Below are positions 27,954 to 41,934 of a DNA stretch of 64,000 nucleotides, in pieces. Source of the stretch: Cristatella mucedo (taxonomy: Eukaryota > Bryozoa > Phylactolaemata > Cristatellidae); NCBI GenBank assembly GCA_009760855.2, contig WPIO01000150.1:505001-569000 (forward strand), read 5' to 3'. The position numbers were made by a program, and so were the translations under genes. The first letter of the stretch is position 1. The number at the start of each line of letters is the position of its first letter. The notes beneath the pieces are model-generated. The model had not been told where the DNA came from and ran no database searches. It worked only from the letters and a program-made list of their open reading frames with translations.

Positions 27954-30900
27954 AATAAGCAAACCGAGGATGAGGCTCTCGTATTGCCGGACATTGGTGC
28001 TGAGTGCTTGATGCAGCAGTTGCTGCCGTGTGATCGGCCAGCAGTGCTGAGCACGGTCAATAGTTGCCACTTGCTTTTCGGCTGTTAGATTTATGTTCAT
28101 TTAGATCGCATTTTCATCGCACTGGGCGTCTCTGAATAACCATTGGCACCAGCCTGCAATTTTGCGCCTCCCATTCCTGTGTCTCTTCCTCCCGCTCCCT
28201 TCTTCCCTCATCGACGTGAAACATCGAAGCCGAGCGCAGCTGGGATTGGGGGACATTTGGTTCAGTACTGTTCGACGGATGCTTGAGCGATGACTGCTTA
28301 CATGAGTCTTAGAGCAGAAGCTTGCCCGAGCACAAAGCATTTTATCCCAGCTGATGGCGCACTAGGTAAGGCGGTGGCTCGGTTCGAATCCTGCCGTGGG
28401 CGATCCTTTATCGCTGCTGCAAGCAGTGGTGACAGCCTCTTTAGGCTCTTCTGCCGCTCTACAAAAAGAGGCTATTAAATCAGCTAGTATAGCAGGTCAT
28501 AATAATAATAATAATTCACTTGATAAAGCGCCCTCAGAGAACTTAATCTCTCTCTAGGCGCTTTACATTTGCTGTAAAGTGAAATGCAATTGAATGGTAA
28601 GTAAAATCATGCTTGAAAAACAAACGAAATGAAGAAGCTGTAGATTGTACGCTCTAGGTCATAACAAGTGTAACGCTTGGACTTTGGCATATAGTTTCGA
28701 CGCTCAAGACTAGAGGTGTGCATCTTCTCTCATTATAGCACTGCTGCATTCATTAGCAGTGTTTATACTCTTTATAGTGCTGGTTCAAGGAGCAGCTACA
28801 TTTACATGCTCCTTCGAAATATATCCTTCACAATAGTCTCAGTTGGCCCGTATCGTGACACTTGCCTTGCGCCCGAAAATGCCTTTCGACCTAGCCTACA
28901 GTTACACCTTTACGTAGAGTTTTTCTGGAGTTACCGCTCCTCACAGAAGTTTTTTGCTGTGGTATTGTGCCATCGGCATAGCTGATCGCAACGGTAACCA
29001 CCGTTGCCAACGGTCTATCCACAGCATAGTGCTTATGGATGCTCCTCTAGATCGCTTCTTGTCTGCTCCTCTGCCCTTGCTTCGTGTGTCAGGAGTGGCT
29101 TGACATGGTATTGAGTAAGGTTGTCAAGTAAATCGCCTTGCGATGCTCTGGGTCGACTCACAATCTCTTCTGTCGTTGCTCATGCTTCCGTCTACTCCCT
29201 AGACGTGCTGTCTGCTCTAGGTGAAGCATCAGTGCTCGCATCTGGCATTGCAGATATCGCTGGTGAATAATCTGCTGAAGTACGGCCTCAGCGAATTGAA
29301 GCTGCGCTTTCGTACCCGCCTCACGAAGCATCTTTATGACAAGTACCTGCGGTGAGTATCTTCAGCTGCTGCTGCTGTTGCCGCTGCAGTCGTCTGCATT
29401 TGTTTAGGCGGGCCTGCATTCCGGGCAGAGTATGTGAGTTTAGACTCAAATACAAAGTGCTGGGCGGAGCCGCACGGTGGCACTGCCACTTACGCTGCGA
29501 ATCGTAGTCGAGCGGTCCGAGAAGGAATGGCCGGAAGTATTAGTATTAGCTGGCTAGGAAGAGTGAGTCGCTCGATGGCAACTCCATTTGATTCTATTTG
29601 ATCCCACTTAGAGCTGCACGGACTTGGCCCTGTCGAAAACTAATAGTGTTGCAATTCGGCGAGGGAACTTGTTGGCCACATCCGCCCCTCTCCGAGTTGT
29701 CCACATCTGCCCCTCCCTCCCTCCCTCCCTCCCTCCCTCCCTCCCTCCCTCCTGGAGTGGGGGGGGGGGTTCACTCAAGCCTTGGTCAGCACTACCCCTG
29801 CATAAACTGCGAAATTTGGAAACGGTAGGCTGAACGCATCTCATTGGCTGCCGTGTCGATCGGATATATGGCAGTTGTCATTACTGTAAAAGTTATCAGA
29901 GCATTTCGTTCTCAGCTGCAGCAGCGATGGCCCCCTCCCCATAGACCCAGCAGCTTCCAGATACTGATGAGATAAAAAAAAATACCGTGACAGGTTTTTA
30001 AAGTATTGTAATTAATTACTCGTTCTGATGCATTGTAAGTAATGACTCATGCTAACCAGTCCAGCTGCCCGAAAGCTGCAGCCAAAGTAGCACACGTGAC
30101 TGGGTTTGCTAGACTTCGAGGCGGGCTGGGTAGGATCATGTGCCATCAGTCGTCCCAACTGTGCTACTCTGATGGGCAATTTTTCGGATCTGGGCTTCGA
30201 ATCGGCTGCCATTCATGGCCATTCTTTCCGGTGGCCGGCCATTTGCAGAGGGGATGGGGCAGACTATAGCTGAAGTCATGACCGGGTGTAACTGAAGCTG
30301 CTACGTCTACACCGACAAGCTTTCGGACTCGAGACGCCATAGAACGTGAGGCTACATCATCAGTTTTCACTTGTAAGGTTGGGGACTAGTGGCTGACGGG
30401 AAGGATCGAGGGCCGAGTTTGATGAGATTCCTTTGCAGCAACTGTAAAGCGCCTAGAAATAGGTTGAGTTCTCTGAGGGCGCTTTATCAAGCGTGCTATT
30501 ATTATATTATAATCAGCCGGGCGGTCTACTTCGCCGGGCGGTAGATTGGAGACTTTCTAGGTAGCCGATCAGTCAGGAACTGACCCTAAAAAGCAGGATG
30601 CTTCCTTCATAGAAGCATTGCATGGCGAGACCAGTCTGTTCGACTGCAAGTAATCAAGCTACACAAATTTACTGATAAAAGAAAGACTATATATGCTACA
30701 ACAGATGTGTCCGTAGGTAGCAGCTACTCAATTTCTCTTTGCTGCCAAGCAAGAAACTGTTCGATATTCACACTTCCCAGATCCCTGCTGTTGCCAAGTG
30801 AGAGCGAATGTAAAGGCCAGGCCACAGCCCGACAACGAGAGTAATGTTGACTCTGAACTGTACCCAGTGTAGATATGGCAGGTTCGATGCTTGTTGGCAC

Positions 30901-33900
30901 TTGAGACCGGTTCTCGCATGTCTCGAGTTAGACCGTTCGCCAGTGTACATGCAGCTTTAGAGTTGGCGATGGATATGACCGAGGCTTGTACGATGTCGTC
31001 TAGTCGCCGTGCGGTGCCAAGGTAGAAGAAGCCTTCAGACGATCGTTGAAATGGTGCCGAGAACCATTCTTACTAATTACCTTCTGTCAATGCTTGGGCG
31101 CCAGGTTTAAGTAAGTTATCCGTCTCCGTGTGCTGTATTCAAGCGCACACCCATGTATTCCCAAGTAGCCACACTTCTACGATAAGCATTGGTACCAGAG
31201 CCTGGTGGTTGCTTTGGCTGTAGCGCCCTTGGATGGTTGAGTACACGAGGTAGGCTTGCTGCCCCGGCTGGGGCTTGGATGAAAGGAAGGAGAATGAATT
31301 GCTATAATCGAATGAGTGCTGTTCTGCCAGCAGTGCTTACGATAAAAGGCAGAAGTGTGTTGCCATAATGTGCATGTTGTGTGAGCCTTTGGATTAGATT
31401 TAGAATTATGTAATGTATATTGGTTATTTGTAGGTTCATGCTTTATCACGCGAATACTTTTGTGGTGAAGCTCATGGAAGAGACTGGGTTTAGGGTTTAA
31501 TAAGTGTGTAACCACTATTCTGTACCAGCAAAGCCCTTGTGAATCATCTATTATGGTACACTTCACCTCAGATATAGGAATTTGTGCAAAGCAGTTTTGT
31601 CAAAATAGCTTAACTGAAAAGTGTATAGTGACAGAAGTGCGCATATTTTAGTATTTAACTCGACGAAGCAGTACAGTTAAAATTAAAGTAAGCTAATTAT
31701 GGATAGGCTACTTCAAAGCCTCGTTTTATGAAGGGCAGAAGAGTGTCAGTGGCCATCGCCTTGTTACAGCGTGCAAAATAATGCTGCCTTCTGTGCGACT
31801 CGAAGCCACGAGCTGCTTCACCAAGTGAAAGCCCCTCAACTCCTGAGCTAAGACTCGTCGGGTGTGTTTAAGCGTAGCGCTCGTCATACGGATCCTGTCC
31901 TCAGTAGCCAGTCCTGATACTCGTCGGATGGCAGGGAAAACCTGGAGCCTGATTGCTATCTAGATTATAACGACTGGCATAGACCGGTATTGTCAGCCTC
32001 TGCTGCCCATTACAGCCCTCTGCAAAAGACCAGTCACTCCGTGCTAAAGCTTAGAATTCAGGCAATAGTAATTTGGGTCTTTTGCAGCAATCCTTTAGGT
32101 AATGCGAGGCGTCCTGTCCGCTTCTTTTCTCTCCATGTGTAAAATGCCTTGAAACAGACTCAGTTCTCTTTGGGCAGTGGTACTCAACCTTCCTAATGCC
32201 ATTTAATATAGTTCATCATGTTGTGGCGAGCCCCAACCATAAAAGTACTGTGTGCAAAATGTGGACGTGCAGGCTTTCCGATGGTCTTAGGCGACCCCTG
32301 TGAGAGGGTCGTTCGACCCCCAAAGGGGTCGCGACCTGTTGGTTGAGAACTGGTGTCTTAGGGTCAAAAACGATATGTTTTGCTATTATTACTAGCACTT
32401 CAATTGCCGTTGCACCCACCTAATGCAGTGATTGCTGTCGGAGTGCGGTTTGCTGGCATGCCCCATGCTGGTCTACATAAAGTAGGCGTAATAAATGAAA
32501 GCAGCAGAACCTGCTGCAGTCTCATCTGGCCCTTATCAGAGTAGTCAAGTCTGTGCCTTTGAAGCGCCTCCCGAGTAGCACAATACGGCATCTGTGTTAC
32601 CTGTCTGTGTAACTTTGAAGAAAAAATGTGACCGCTAGCCATTTCTTTGATTTGCGCTTGCAGACAGTGGCGCTCACCTCTAGAATTCTTGTTGCCCATG
32701 TGACAATTGCTGTACTACTGTGTCGTCTTCGAGTCGTGCTGCTGTTTGCTGCACGGCTTTTGTAGCCGCCCTCCCCCTTCCGCTAGCGCCTCACCCTTCC
32801 GCTAGCTCTTCACTACCTAAGCTCATCCTCACGAATCTTGCAGCTTAGGCCGTGCTCTGTCTCACTTGTACGTGGTTATTGCGTGAGCTGTACGGTGTTG
32901 GTCAGTGAATGCACGCAGCAATGCTGTCTAGAAACTGAAGTCGTTTAGAATGCTCACCTACCTCTAGCCTTTGCGCTTTGGCAGAGCCCCTGATTCGTAA
33001 TTATAATAATAATAATAATAATAATATTGCACTTGATAAAGCGCCCTCAGAGAACTTAATCTCTTTCTAGGCGCTTTACATTTGCTGCAAAGTGATACGC
33101 AATAGAATAGAATAGAATAGTAAGTAAAATAATATTAATTAGAGATGCTCGCGCTTGACATAGCTGACCAATTACCTGGAGCTCGAGTTGTCTCACAGTC
33201 ACTGTTACAGCTTTCTCCGCGTCGTTTCTCCGCCGTCTGTGCTCGCACCGACGACGTCGCTCTCGCAGCTGCTTGGCATTTAGCTTGCGGCGGTCCACTG
33301 AAGCTACTGGCTGCGTGCGTGGCTGGCATCCGCTTCCCTTGTACTTCAGTGACCATGCGCCTCTGTTCGCTCCAGTGGCTTCACCTACTATCGGATGTCA
33401 AATCTTGACAGCCGCATATCAAATGTTGATCAGCTGTTGACTCAAGACACTGAGAAGTTTTGTGACAGCGTGGCAGAGCTGTATTCAAATTTAAGCAAGG
33501 TGTGTGAAGCGTATTTTGCCCATGCAACCGCCCGGTAGTTGCTTGCCGTTTTTATGTCCAAGAGTTCTGCGAGTTCTGGCATGAATGCCCGTGCGGTTCT
33601 GCCAGAACAAGTTTATGTGTGTGCCTGTGCCCTGGCCTCGTCCTGAAATTTAACGTGCTGGCATCTGCTCATCCGCCCGTTAGTGGTACAACTTGTGGCC
33701 TGGCTTAGTTAATTAGCTTCGGCGACTGAGCGAAGCAGCCAAATTGCAGGCGCCGGCTCGCGCAGAAGGCGTTCCGAGAGGGCACGAGAAGAAATTGGGG
33801 CATTTCGTAAGCACGGTACATGCACTTTAACTTCCCGTCGCGCTCGATTCTATTCACTTGCCTCGTTTTCGGAAATTTGTAAATCACCAGTGACCACACG

Positions 33901-36900
33901 CCCAAACTCTAAACCTTCGCCGACTATTTTTTTCATTCGCGACTATGCACGTACATGAATGTCTCTTCTGGTGGCGCGGGAAGTGCGGCGCTGAGGTAGC
34001 TAGAACCCCGCCCCCACCATGGCCTTGGCTGAAAACCCGGGGCCGGGCTGCTATGATCGTTCAAGCTCCACCATGCCGCCACCACCCTCCCCTCGGAAAG
34101 TCTGGTCCCAGGTGTTGGTGACCAGGCTTCCTGGGGCATCATCTTGATGGTTAGTCAGAAGGGATCCATCTTTCTTTTTATTTAAACGGGCTAAAAAAAA
34201 AATTATGGCATAGCCGGCATACTTTCCAAGGCTACCTTTAGGATCGGTTGCCAGAGGTGTTAGTAATTCTTTTAGTAATGATGATTATAATAATACTAAA
34301 TCTCTTTCTAGGCACTTTAAATATGCAGGAAAGCAAATGGGCCTTCAGCACGTTGGTCATGAGGGTGGTCGCCCCAACCAAGGTCAAGGTAATAGTATCT
34401 TATGACCAAGGTCGTGGGCTCGAGCCCTGTGGCATATGTGAAGCGCCTGAATAGAGATAGCCCACTGTGCACAGCAGTTCTGTACAGATGCAATAAGCAA
34501 ACTAACCATATGTGCATGTAATGCATGCATCATTGCAGGTATTGTATACCAGCAGTGCCTGATGGAATGAGGCTATTGTCGTGCTGGCGGATGGCAGGGG
34601 CCTGCCTCGCCTTGCACGTACCTTGGCTTTTGGCTTCAAGCTCTCCAAATTGAGCTACGCATAGGTGTATTTATCAGATCGTGTGGGTCGAGTGAGGCTT
34701 CCTGGTCTTTGATTCAGAGCTTCCGGCTCATCCGAAACAGGGATTGGCAGTGTCACGGCAGTGCGAAAGAGCCTTTCTTATCGCTCCGAAGGGATCCCGC
34801 CAGTTTCTTTCTTTTATATAGATGAGGTTGCCTGAGCCTGTTGAGCAGGATGCCTTTCCTGCGCTGCTTCTGGCTATCTGCGTGTGAAGCAACCATGTCT
34901 TTTATGCGATTTTGAACAAAAGGCTTGTAATGTAATGTAATGTATCTCCGTCTGTAACTCCACAAAGTCATAAAGACCATGTCGGTGTTACGCGGGAGAG
35001 TTTTGTGTAGCGCACTCACAGCCTAAGCGGCTTTCGGTATGCATTCGGTAGCCAACAGACTTCGTCTCACGCAACAAAAAGAAAGTGGGAATCATAGCAG
35101 AGTCAGGAGAGCAGTTGAGGTAGTGAGTAGCATGGAAGTAGCAGCTCAGGACCGCTGAAAAGGATGAGCCATAGTCAGCAGTAGGAGAGTAGTTGTCGTT
35201 GCGTAAGAATTGTGGAGGCAAGTTCTACAGTCTAGGACCTGCAGAGCTAAAGTTTCTGTCACCAACGGTCTTTAAGCAGAGGAATGGAACAGCTAAGGTA
35301 TTGCCCACACAGGGCCTGAGGGCACGAACAGGCTGAAACCTATGCAGCAGTTCAGCTAGGTACGAAGGAGCCAAGCCGTGGCGGGCCTTGTTGGTCAGCG
35401 TAAGAACCTTGCTCTGAATCCGTTGGTCAACCGGCATCCATTATAGCTCTTTTAGCAAAGGAGACACACGGTCAAACCTCTGGGACTTGAAGACTGCCTT
35501 GCAGCCATATTCATAGTCTGCTGCAGTGGCCTAATAGCTTTCTTTCGCAGCCTAGCCTAAAGGGAATTACAATAATCAAGCCGAGACAGAACTAAGGAGC
35601 TAGTTAAGTTTTTTACAAGCAACTGTGGGAGACAGCTCCTGATCTTGGATAAAATTGAGGCAGCTGTCGAAAACGACACCTAAATTTCGAGCACGTGGTG
35701 ATGGTCGCACAATAGCATCACCTATTAGTAGAGCAAAGCCTTTAAATCCAGCCACACGCTTAGTGTGTCCTATGAGCAGCAATTCGGTCTTATCATCATT
35801 TAATTTCAAGAAGTTTTCCGACATCAAGGATCGAAAGTCGGCAAGGCAAGCATTCAGTTTCTCATTTGCCGCAGCAGATTCCGACGGTTTAAATGACAAA
35901 TACAGCTGAGTATCGTCAGCATAGAAGTGACATCCTATTCCATGGGCCTTAATCACTTTTACCAGAGGTTGTGTATAAATGGAGAACAGCAAGGGACCGA
36001 ATACAGACCCTTGAGTGATTCCACAGGTGACCCTTCTTGTGTGTGAGACCTGACCCCCACACGACGAGGATTGAACACGATCAGACTTGCTTGTGAGCCG
36101 CGCTGCCACCGCAGAGAGATTCAGACCCTTCGAAAATGAGGTGCAGCCATTTGTTTAGAAAGGCTGAAGAGTCTTTCCGGTCGGCTGAGCGCTTTTGGTG
36201 CGCAGTATCACGGTCTGCTTCCAGAAAAGGCTGCCATTTTCCCCCTTTTTTTTTCAAAGTTGGCAGAATATGGTTGGCGATCATAGACTAAAGGACAGCT
36301 GGCCGTTGAAGCTCAGCTTCGAGGTCTCTTACCATGGGAAACCACCTGACCTGGAAATCGGCTAAAATAGAGCAGAGTTCTGAGCGGAGTTCCGCTTCAG
36401 CACTCAAGCTCTGAGTCGGTGGCTGAGTTGGGAGCCAGCGTCTACTAAAATGTTTCGGAAAATGACTAGAGTTGCTGTTGCTAATTAATCAGCCCAGTAG
36501 GCTGCTCAGCGACGATAACCTATGGATGTTAACCCTAAGAAATGAGGATATTCTTCTGCCGCGTCTTTCCTGGTTGTTGAAGTTCGGGCAGCTTGTAAAA
36601 AAAAATGAGCTAAATGATGAATGATGCAAATGAGCAGAGTCTGGCTTTTGAGCTTTTAGCCACCGCCACCCACCCACCCACCCCCCCCCCACCCAAAGGC
36701 AGTGAGGGTTAGACAGACCTGGAGAGAAGCTCTTCAGACTGGCAGGACGGTTTGTCTTAAGCAAAATATCCGACAAAATATTGAAATGGCAGTCGGGGTT
36801 AAAATAGCATGTTTAGAGAAGCCAAAGAGCCTACCGCCGAGCAAGGCTTGAAAGTGAATGCCTTGACCTATGCAGTGCCCCTCGCGGTCCCGAGCCTTGT

Positions 36901-39900
36901 CCGCAGAGCATGCAGAGCCCCTAAGCGAAGCTCGCGGTCCACGTTAGTAGCTCCACACGCACACATGGGTTTACTCCTCACTAGGCCGATCCTGGCAATC
37001 ACTGGGGCACCCTGGCAAAGAATAGTAGATGTGTTTTGCAGCACCTGTTAACTCCATAGGTCATCAGCTCAGTCATGCTCGAATGGTTTCCGCTTGGAAT
37101 GTACTGGCAGTCTACTACCCGGCAAGTCTTGTACTGCCGAGATCCAGTCGATTTGTTCGTTGAAATCGCTAGCATCGAGGGCTCAGCGAATGTGAGAGAC
37201 TCGAGTCTTGCACGTAAAACCTGTGCGAGCTACTTCACTCCCCCCCCCACCACCACTGCCACCACCACCACTGCAGTGTCATCTCAGCTGCCATTTTACC
37301 GTGGATGCTTTCGGACCTTGATATATCAATGGTTTTTCATTACCCAGGCAATGGGCATTGCAACCTAATCATGCCTGCCTGCAGTAGTAGCATTGAATTT
37401 TCTTCTGGGAATTTATAACACTGTCTGCCACTAATTGATGTCAACTTACACCCAGCCCTCCAAGCTGAAGGGGTTGACCAAGGTTATCAGGGACAGCCAG
37501 ATGCTCTGTCTACTTGGTGTGAGACGTGCAGTCCCCTGCAAGCAAATGGCAAACCAAGCATTCGTTGTCGAGCCATTACGCCAACTGAGACCTTAGTCTT
37601 ATTTAGTGAGTTGGTAACACCGATTAAGGGGCTTGCCTGCTAGCTGAGGCACCACCGGCCGATGTGCGCTAGGCTGTCAGCACGAGGAAATACAGACAGC
37701 CAGGCATTTTGACTTTGCTACGGGCAATCCTAGATCGCAGACAAGAACTCAGCAAGTCGAACCTCAGCTGTTGTTTACCATCCTCGGTCGTTTCTGCACC
37801 GTATGCTTGAATCAGAATGCATCATTGAAGGGAAGCATGCCGGGCTTGTGTTGACTCTTATACTAGAGAATCTGCATCAGCATTGTGCATGCGACGGAGC
37901 CTGGGCGTACGCGGATTTGTTGCCGGTGCTTGCCTGCGCTTTCGCAATATTGTCTATCGTCTGCAGCACATTACCTGCAAGATAAAAGGTTGTGTGGAAC
38001 TGTTTGCTCTGTTAACCTCCGCTGTGGTGGCCAGCAGCATGCTAGTCGTCCTGGTTCACCCGATGTCCTCGCTGAGGTCAACTAGTGTATCATCCGCCAA
38101 AGTCATAGTGCGAACGTGTTTTGCTTTGTCTTTGCAGCCCCTTCTAGACATTGTCATATATGCCGTTCGGCTGGCAACAGCAATTGGTGCACAGGTATGT
38201 TTGGCCGCTTGCTGATTGTTGTGGTTTCCATAAGCATCAAGCATGTACACCGTAAATTGACCGTTCCAAAGTGGAAACTGCTCGACCTGCTGCTGCGTCC
38301 TTCTCTTTCCCCTCTGACGAGGTGCACTGGATGGAGGATTTGCCGGTGCGCGCGAAATCGGGTTTTGTGTGTGCCTCATAAAGCGGCAGATGGCACTGGC
38401 TGTGCTATTAGCTGATTTAACTGCCTCATTTATGTAGCAGCAGAAGAGCCTTAACAGCTATTACCACAGCTTGCAGCTGGCAATAATAATAATACATTTG
38501 TATAGCGCCCTCAGAGAGCTTAATCTCTCTCTGGGCACTTCGCAGATGCTATAAAGGATCGCCCACGACCTCGGTCGTGGTGTGCGAGCATCCTTACCTC
38601 ATGGGCTATCACGGCTGTAGCTGCTTTCTTTGGTCTGCGGCCGTGCACCGATCGTCCCTGCATTGTTTGACTAGCAGGCCATCGTCATTGAAACAAGGCT
38701 GTTGACACTCTTGATCGTTGGACTGGGTTGCTGACTTGCTGGACTTTCGATATGCTTCTGGATTTGCTTTGCTGCCTTGCAAAATGTTTTTCATTAGCTG
38801 ACAGTATGCAGGCTCGACGTGGGAGCTGATGTGGTCGTCTAGTGAGAGGTCTCTTTGGAACAGGACACTCGGATTGCTTGCAGGTGCTACAGAAGATATC
38901 CCGGCCAATCCCATTTTGACAGAGATGTACCGACAACACGGCAGGAAGCTCTAGTCCGAGTGGGGCCCAGGGCTGCAGACTGGGACAGGAATCTCCTGCC
39001 GTGTTAGTTGGTGCATTTCCCTCAAAATGAGCTTGCCCAGCATGTCTGCTGTAGCATCTGCACTCAATCTGGGTGTCCAGCTCCAAAGTGACCTTTCACT
39101 AAGACAAATAAATCTGCTCCACTGTCAAGTCTGCGTACTGTCAGCTACCTAACATTGCAAAAATAATTCGGGCCTGCTCAGACAGGGATACCACGTCCAA
39201 GTTGGTCTATGCATTTGTGACATTCTGTCACGACTTCTGTAATTCGCTACTCGCAGGTCTTGTGGCATATGCAATGAGGCGCTCACATCACCAACAGCCT
39301 AGCTAGTCGTCGTGGACGTCGGAATGGGTACTTTACACCCCTCACACCCACCTGTACTGGCTACCCAGCAAGCAGCATATCGACTTCAAGGTTTTTTATC
39401 TTTCACGTTAGATCCCTTCATTCCTTGGCTCCAGCCTACCTATCAGAACTACTCCCTAATCAGGCTGGGCATTGTGCCACCTGATCTTCTGGCTCAAATC
39501 GTTCAGTTGTGCCTCAAGCCAACATCAAATCTTTTGGAAACCGTGCATGTAGTTCGTATGCTCCCAGAGCTTGGAACTTACTCCCGACTGACGAATAGAT
39601 ATCCTCTGACTTTTTGACATTTAAAAAGATGCTCTCTAAAACTTTTTATAAAGTGCCTTGAAACAGATGTATTTCTCTTTGAATGCTGTGCGCATGTCTT
39701 ATTATTTAGTCTTGCCGTCTTTTAGCCTTGCATTTGCCTTCCACTATAGCTCTTCTGCACGTCGACTACAGTTTGCCTGAAGCAGCAAGTTTTTTCTAGC
39801 CTTTTTTGCCAGCTCGCTTGTGCACTGCCTGTTGCTTTCGCTGGCATTTTAGCTAGATTTTTGGCCACATGGCCTGTAGTGACAGAGGGAGATCTGTTCA

Positions 39901-41822
39901 TCGTTCGTACGTGTCTTTTAGCACAGTTAGTTGCTCTCCCTAATGCCTCATTACGTCGACCACATCTTCCTTTGCCCCTAGCACGCCATGCCAACTGGAT
40001 TCTGGCATCCCTATCGTTGTAAAATTGTTTCGTTCTTCTTGGCAGTAATTATCAAGCGAATCAGCAAGCACCGTGTCGTAGCCCAAAAAAATAAGGTGCT
40101 TGCACTTCACGATCAAGGCCGAAGGTTCGAGTCATGCTGCAGCCAATTCTGTATTCCCTGCTGTGAGCCTGGTTTAATCCCTGAAGGCCCTTCTACTGCG
40201 TTTTAAGTGAGGTCCGGTTCCGAAAGGACGTTTGTGTCGAAAGTAGTGTAAAAGTAAACGCTAGCTGATCCGACAGCCACATTTGTGGAGCCCAAATGGC
40301 TACCACTCGGCTTGTGGTGGGCAATAAAGGATTGCCTGCTGTAGGTCGTGAACCCGTAACTTGATTCGGGAAGGGCAAGCACAAATTTGGTCGAGTGCTG
40401 GAGCACTGATTTAGCAGTTGTGGGATTGCCCCCCCCCACTCGAGGCAGAAACGTGTCTGCCCAGTCAGCCCGGTCCCACCATCACAGGCGAACCTTGGTT
40501 ACATCTGTCTTTTTAGCTCTGTGTGCCCCTGCATCAGCCGGGTGCAGGACCAATTATTACAACCGGTTAGCCACTCGGATAAGTTGTGTCTGGCTATTAT
40601 TGGCGGCTTGAAAGCAGTCAAATGCACCGAACTGTGCCATGGTAACAAATTGCAAAGCACCGTAGCACAGTCGGCACAAGATCACTCCCCCACCGGCTTC
40701 AGGCTGTTGACCGGCATCACACCCAGTTGGTGGTTTGAGCCGCCTGGTGTAAGGCATCGGACATTGCATCGTCCTGCCTGTCCGCATGCTCCTTGCATTA
40801 CGCGCTTGTCTGCCGTCACCTGCATAGTGACAGTCACTTTTTCATTGGAGCTTCAACTGGATGCATCTTTTCTGTCCAGAGTCTGCGGTTCAGTGCTGCT
40901 CTGTCTCTTCCTCCCTCCCTCCTTCCCCCCCCCCTCGAAGGCTTCGCCTACGGTGATGCTGTGCCGGTGATGCTGTGCTCGCTGCTTTGCATGATTATCG
41001 CTATGACACTACCAGGACCTGGGTGTTTGGCTTTCAATGGTCGGTGTGTGTCACGATGGTTTGGCCCAGTGGTTAAGGTGCTCGCCCCGACCGAGGTCAA
41101 GGTGAATGTATTTGATAGTCGAGGTCGTTGGCTCGAACCCCGTGGCAGATGTGAAGTGCCTGAAGAGAGATTAGGTTCTCTTGTGGCGCAAATCGTGCTT
41201 CCTTTACAGCAATTGTAAAGCGCCTAGAAAGAGATTGATTTCTCTGAGGGAGCTTTATCAAGTGTGTTATTATTGTTATTATTATTATTATTTATGTGTG
41301 CTGGAGGACTGACGTCAGCGACTTACCGGGTTTGTCCGGATTGGTGCTTGCTGAGCAGTGGAGCATTCATATAGTGTATGGACCGTCTTGCTAGACATGA
41401 CGCAGTGCGGCAGTGGTGAGCGTTGTTGAGATTGGACTCTGGCTAGACTGTTTGTTCGAATTCGTTCGATCAGAGTTTGGATGCCTGTATGCATCAGATA
41501 GGACCAATTTATAAAGCGTGTCGTCAGCCTGGCATTGAATGCTTCAAAGCAGCCGCAGTCAGCCGGCATAAAGCGTGCAACCACAAGCCTCCTATGTCTT
41601 GTTTTGGTTTATACGGTGCCCACTCGGCACCGACCGTGCAACCCAAGCAGCTGATACGTGGGCTGCACAAAAGCAGATCTGCTTGGCGCTCGTGTCTTTG
41701 CCTCCATCCTGCTGCACTGGTTTGGCCCAGTTGCTTGCCCCGATCAAGGTTTTGCCGAGGTCAAGGGCTCCAGCCTCGTGGCATATGTGAAGCGACTGAA
41801 TAGTGATTAAGTTCTCTCGGAG

Positions 41823-41876
<54 letters not shown>

Positions 41877-41903
41877 AGAAAGAGAGAGGAAGGGGAGAGA
41901 GAG

Positions 41904-41934
<31 letters not shown>

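Noticed and set aside
31177-31566. 129-codon minus-strand frame in copy B intron 6
   Set aside because: No similarity that I recognise and no regulatory or splice context. Kept only as part of an unrecognised intron.
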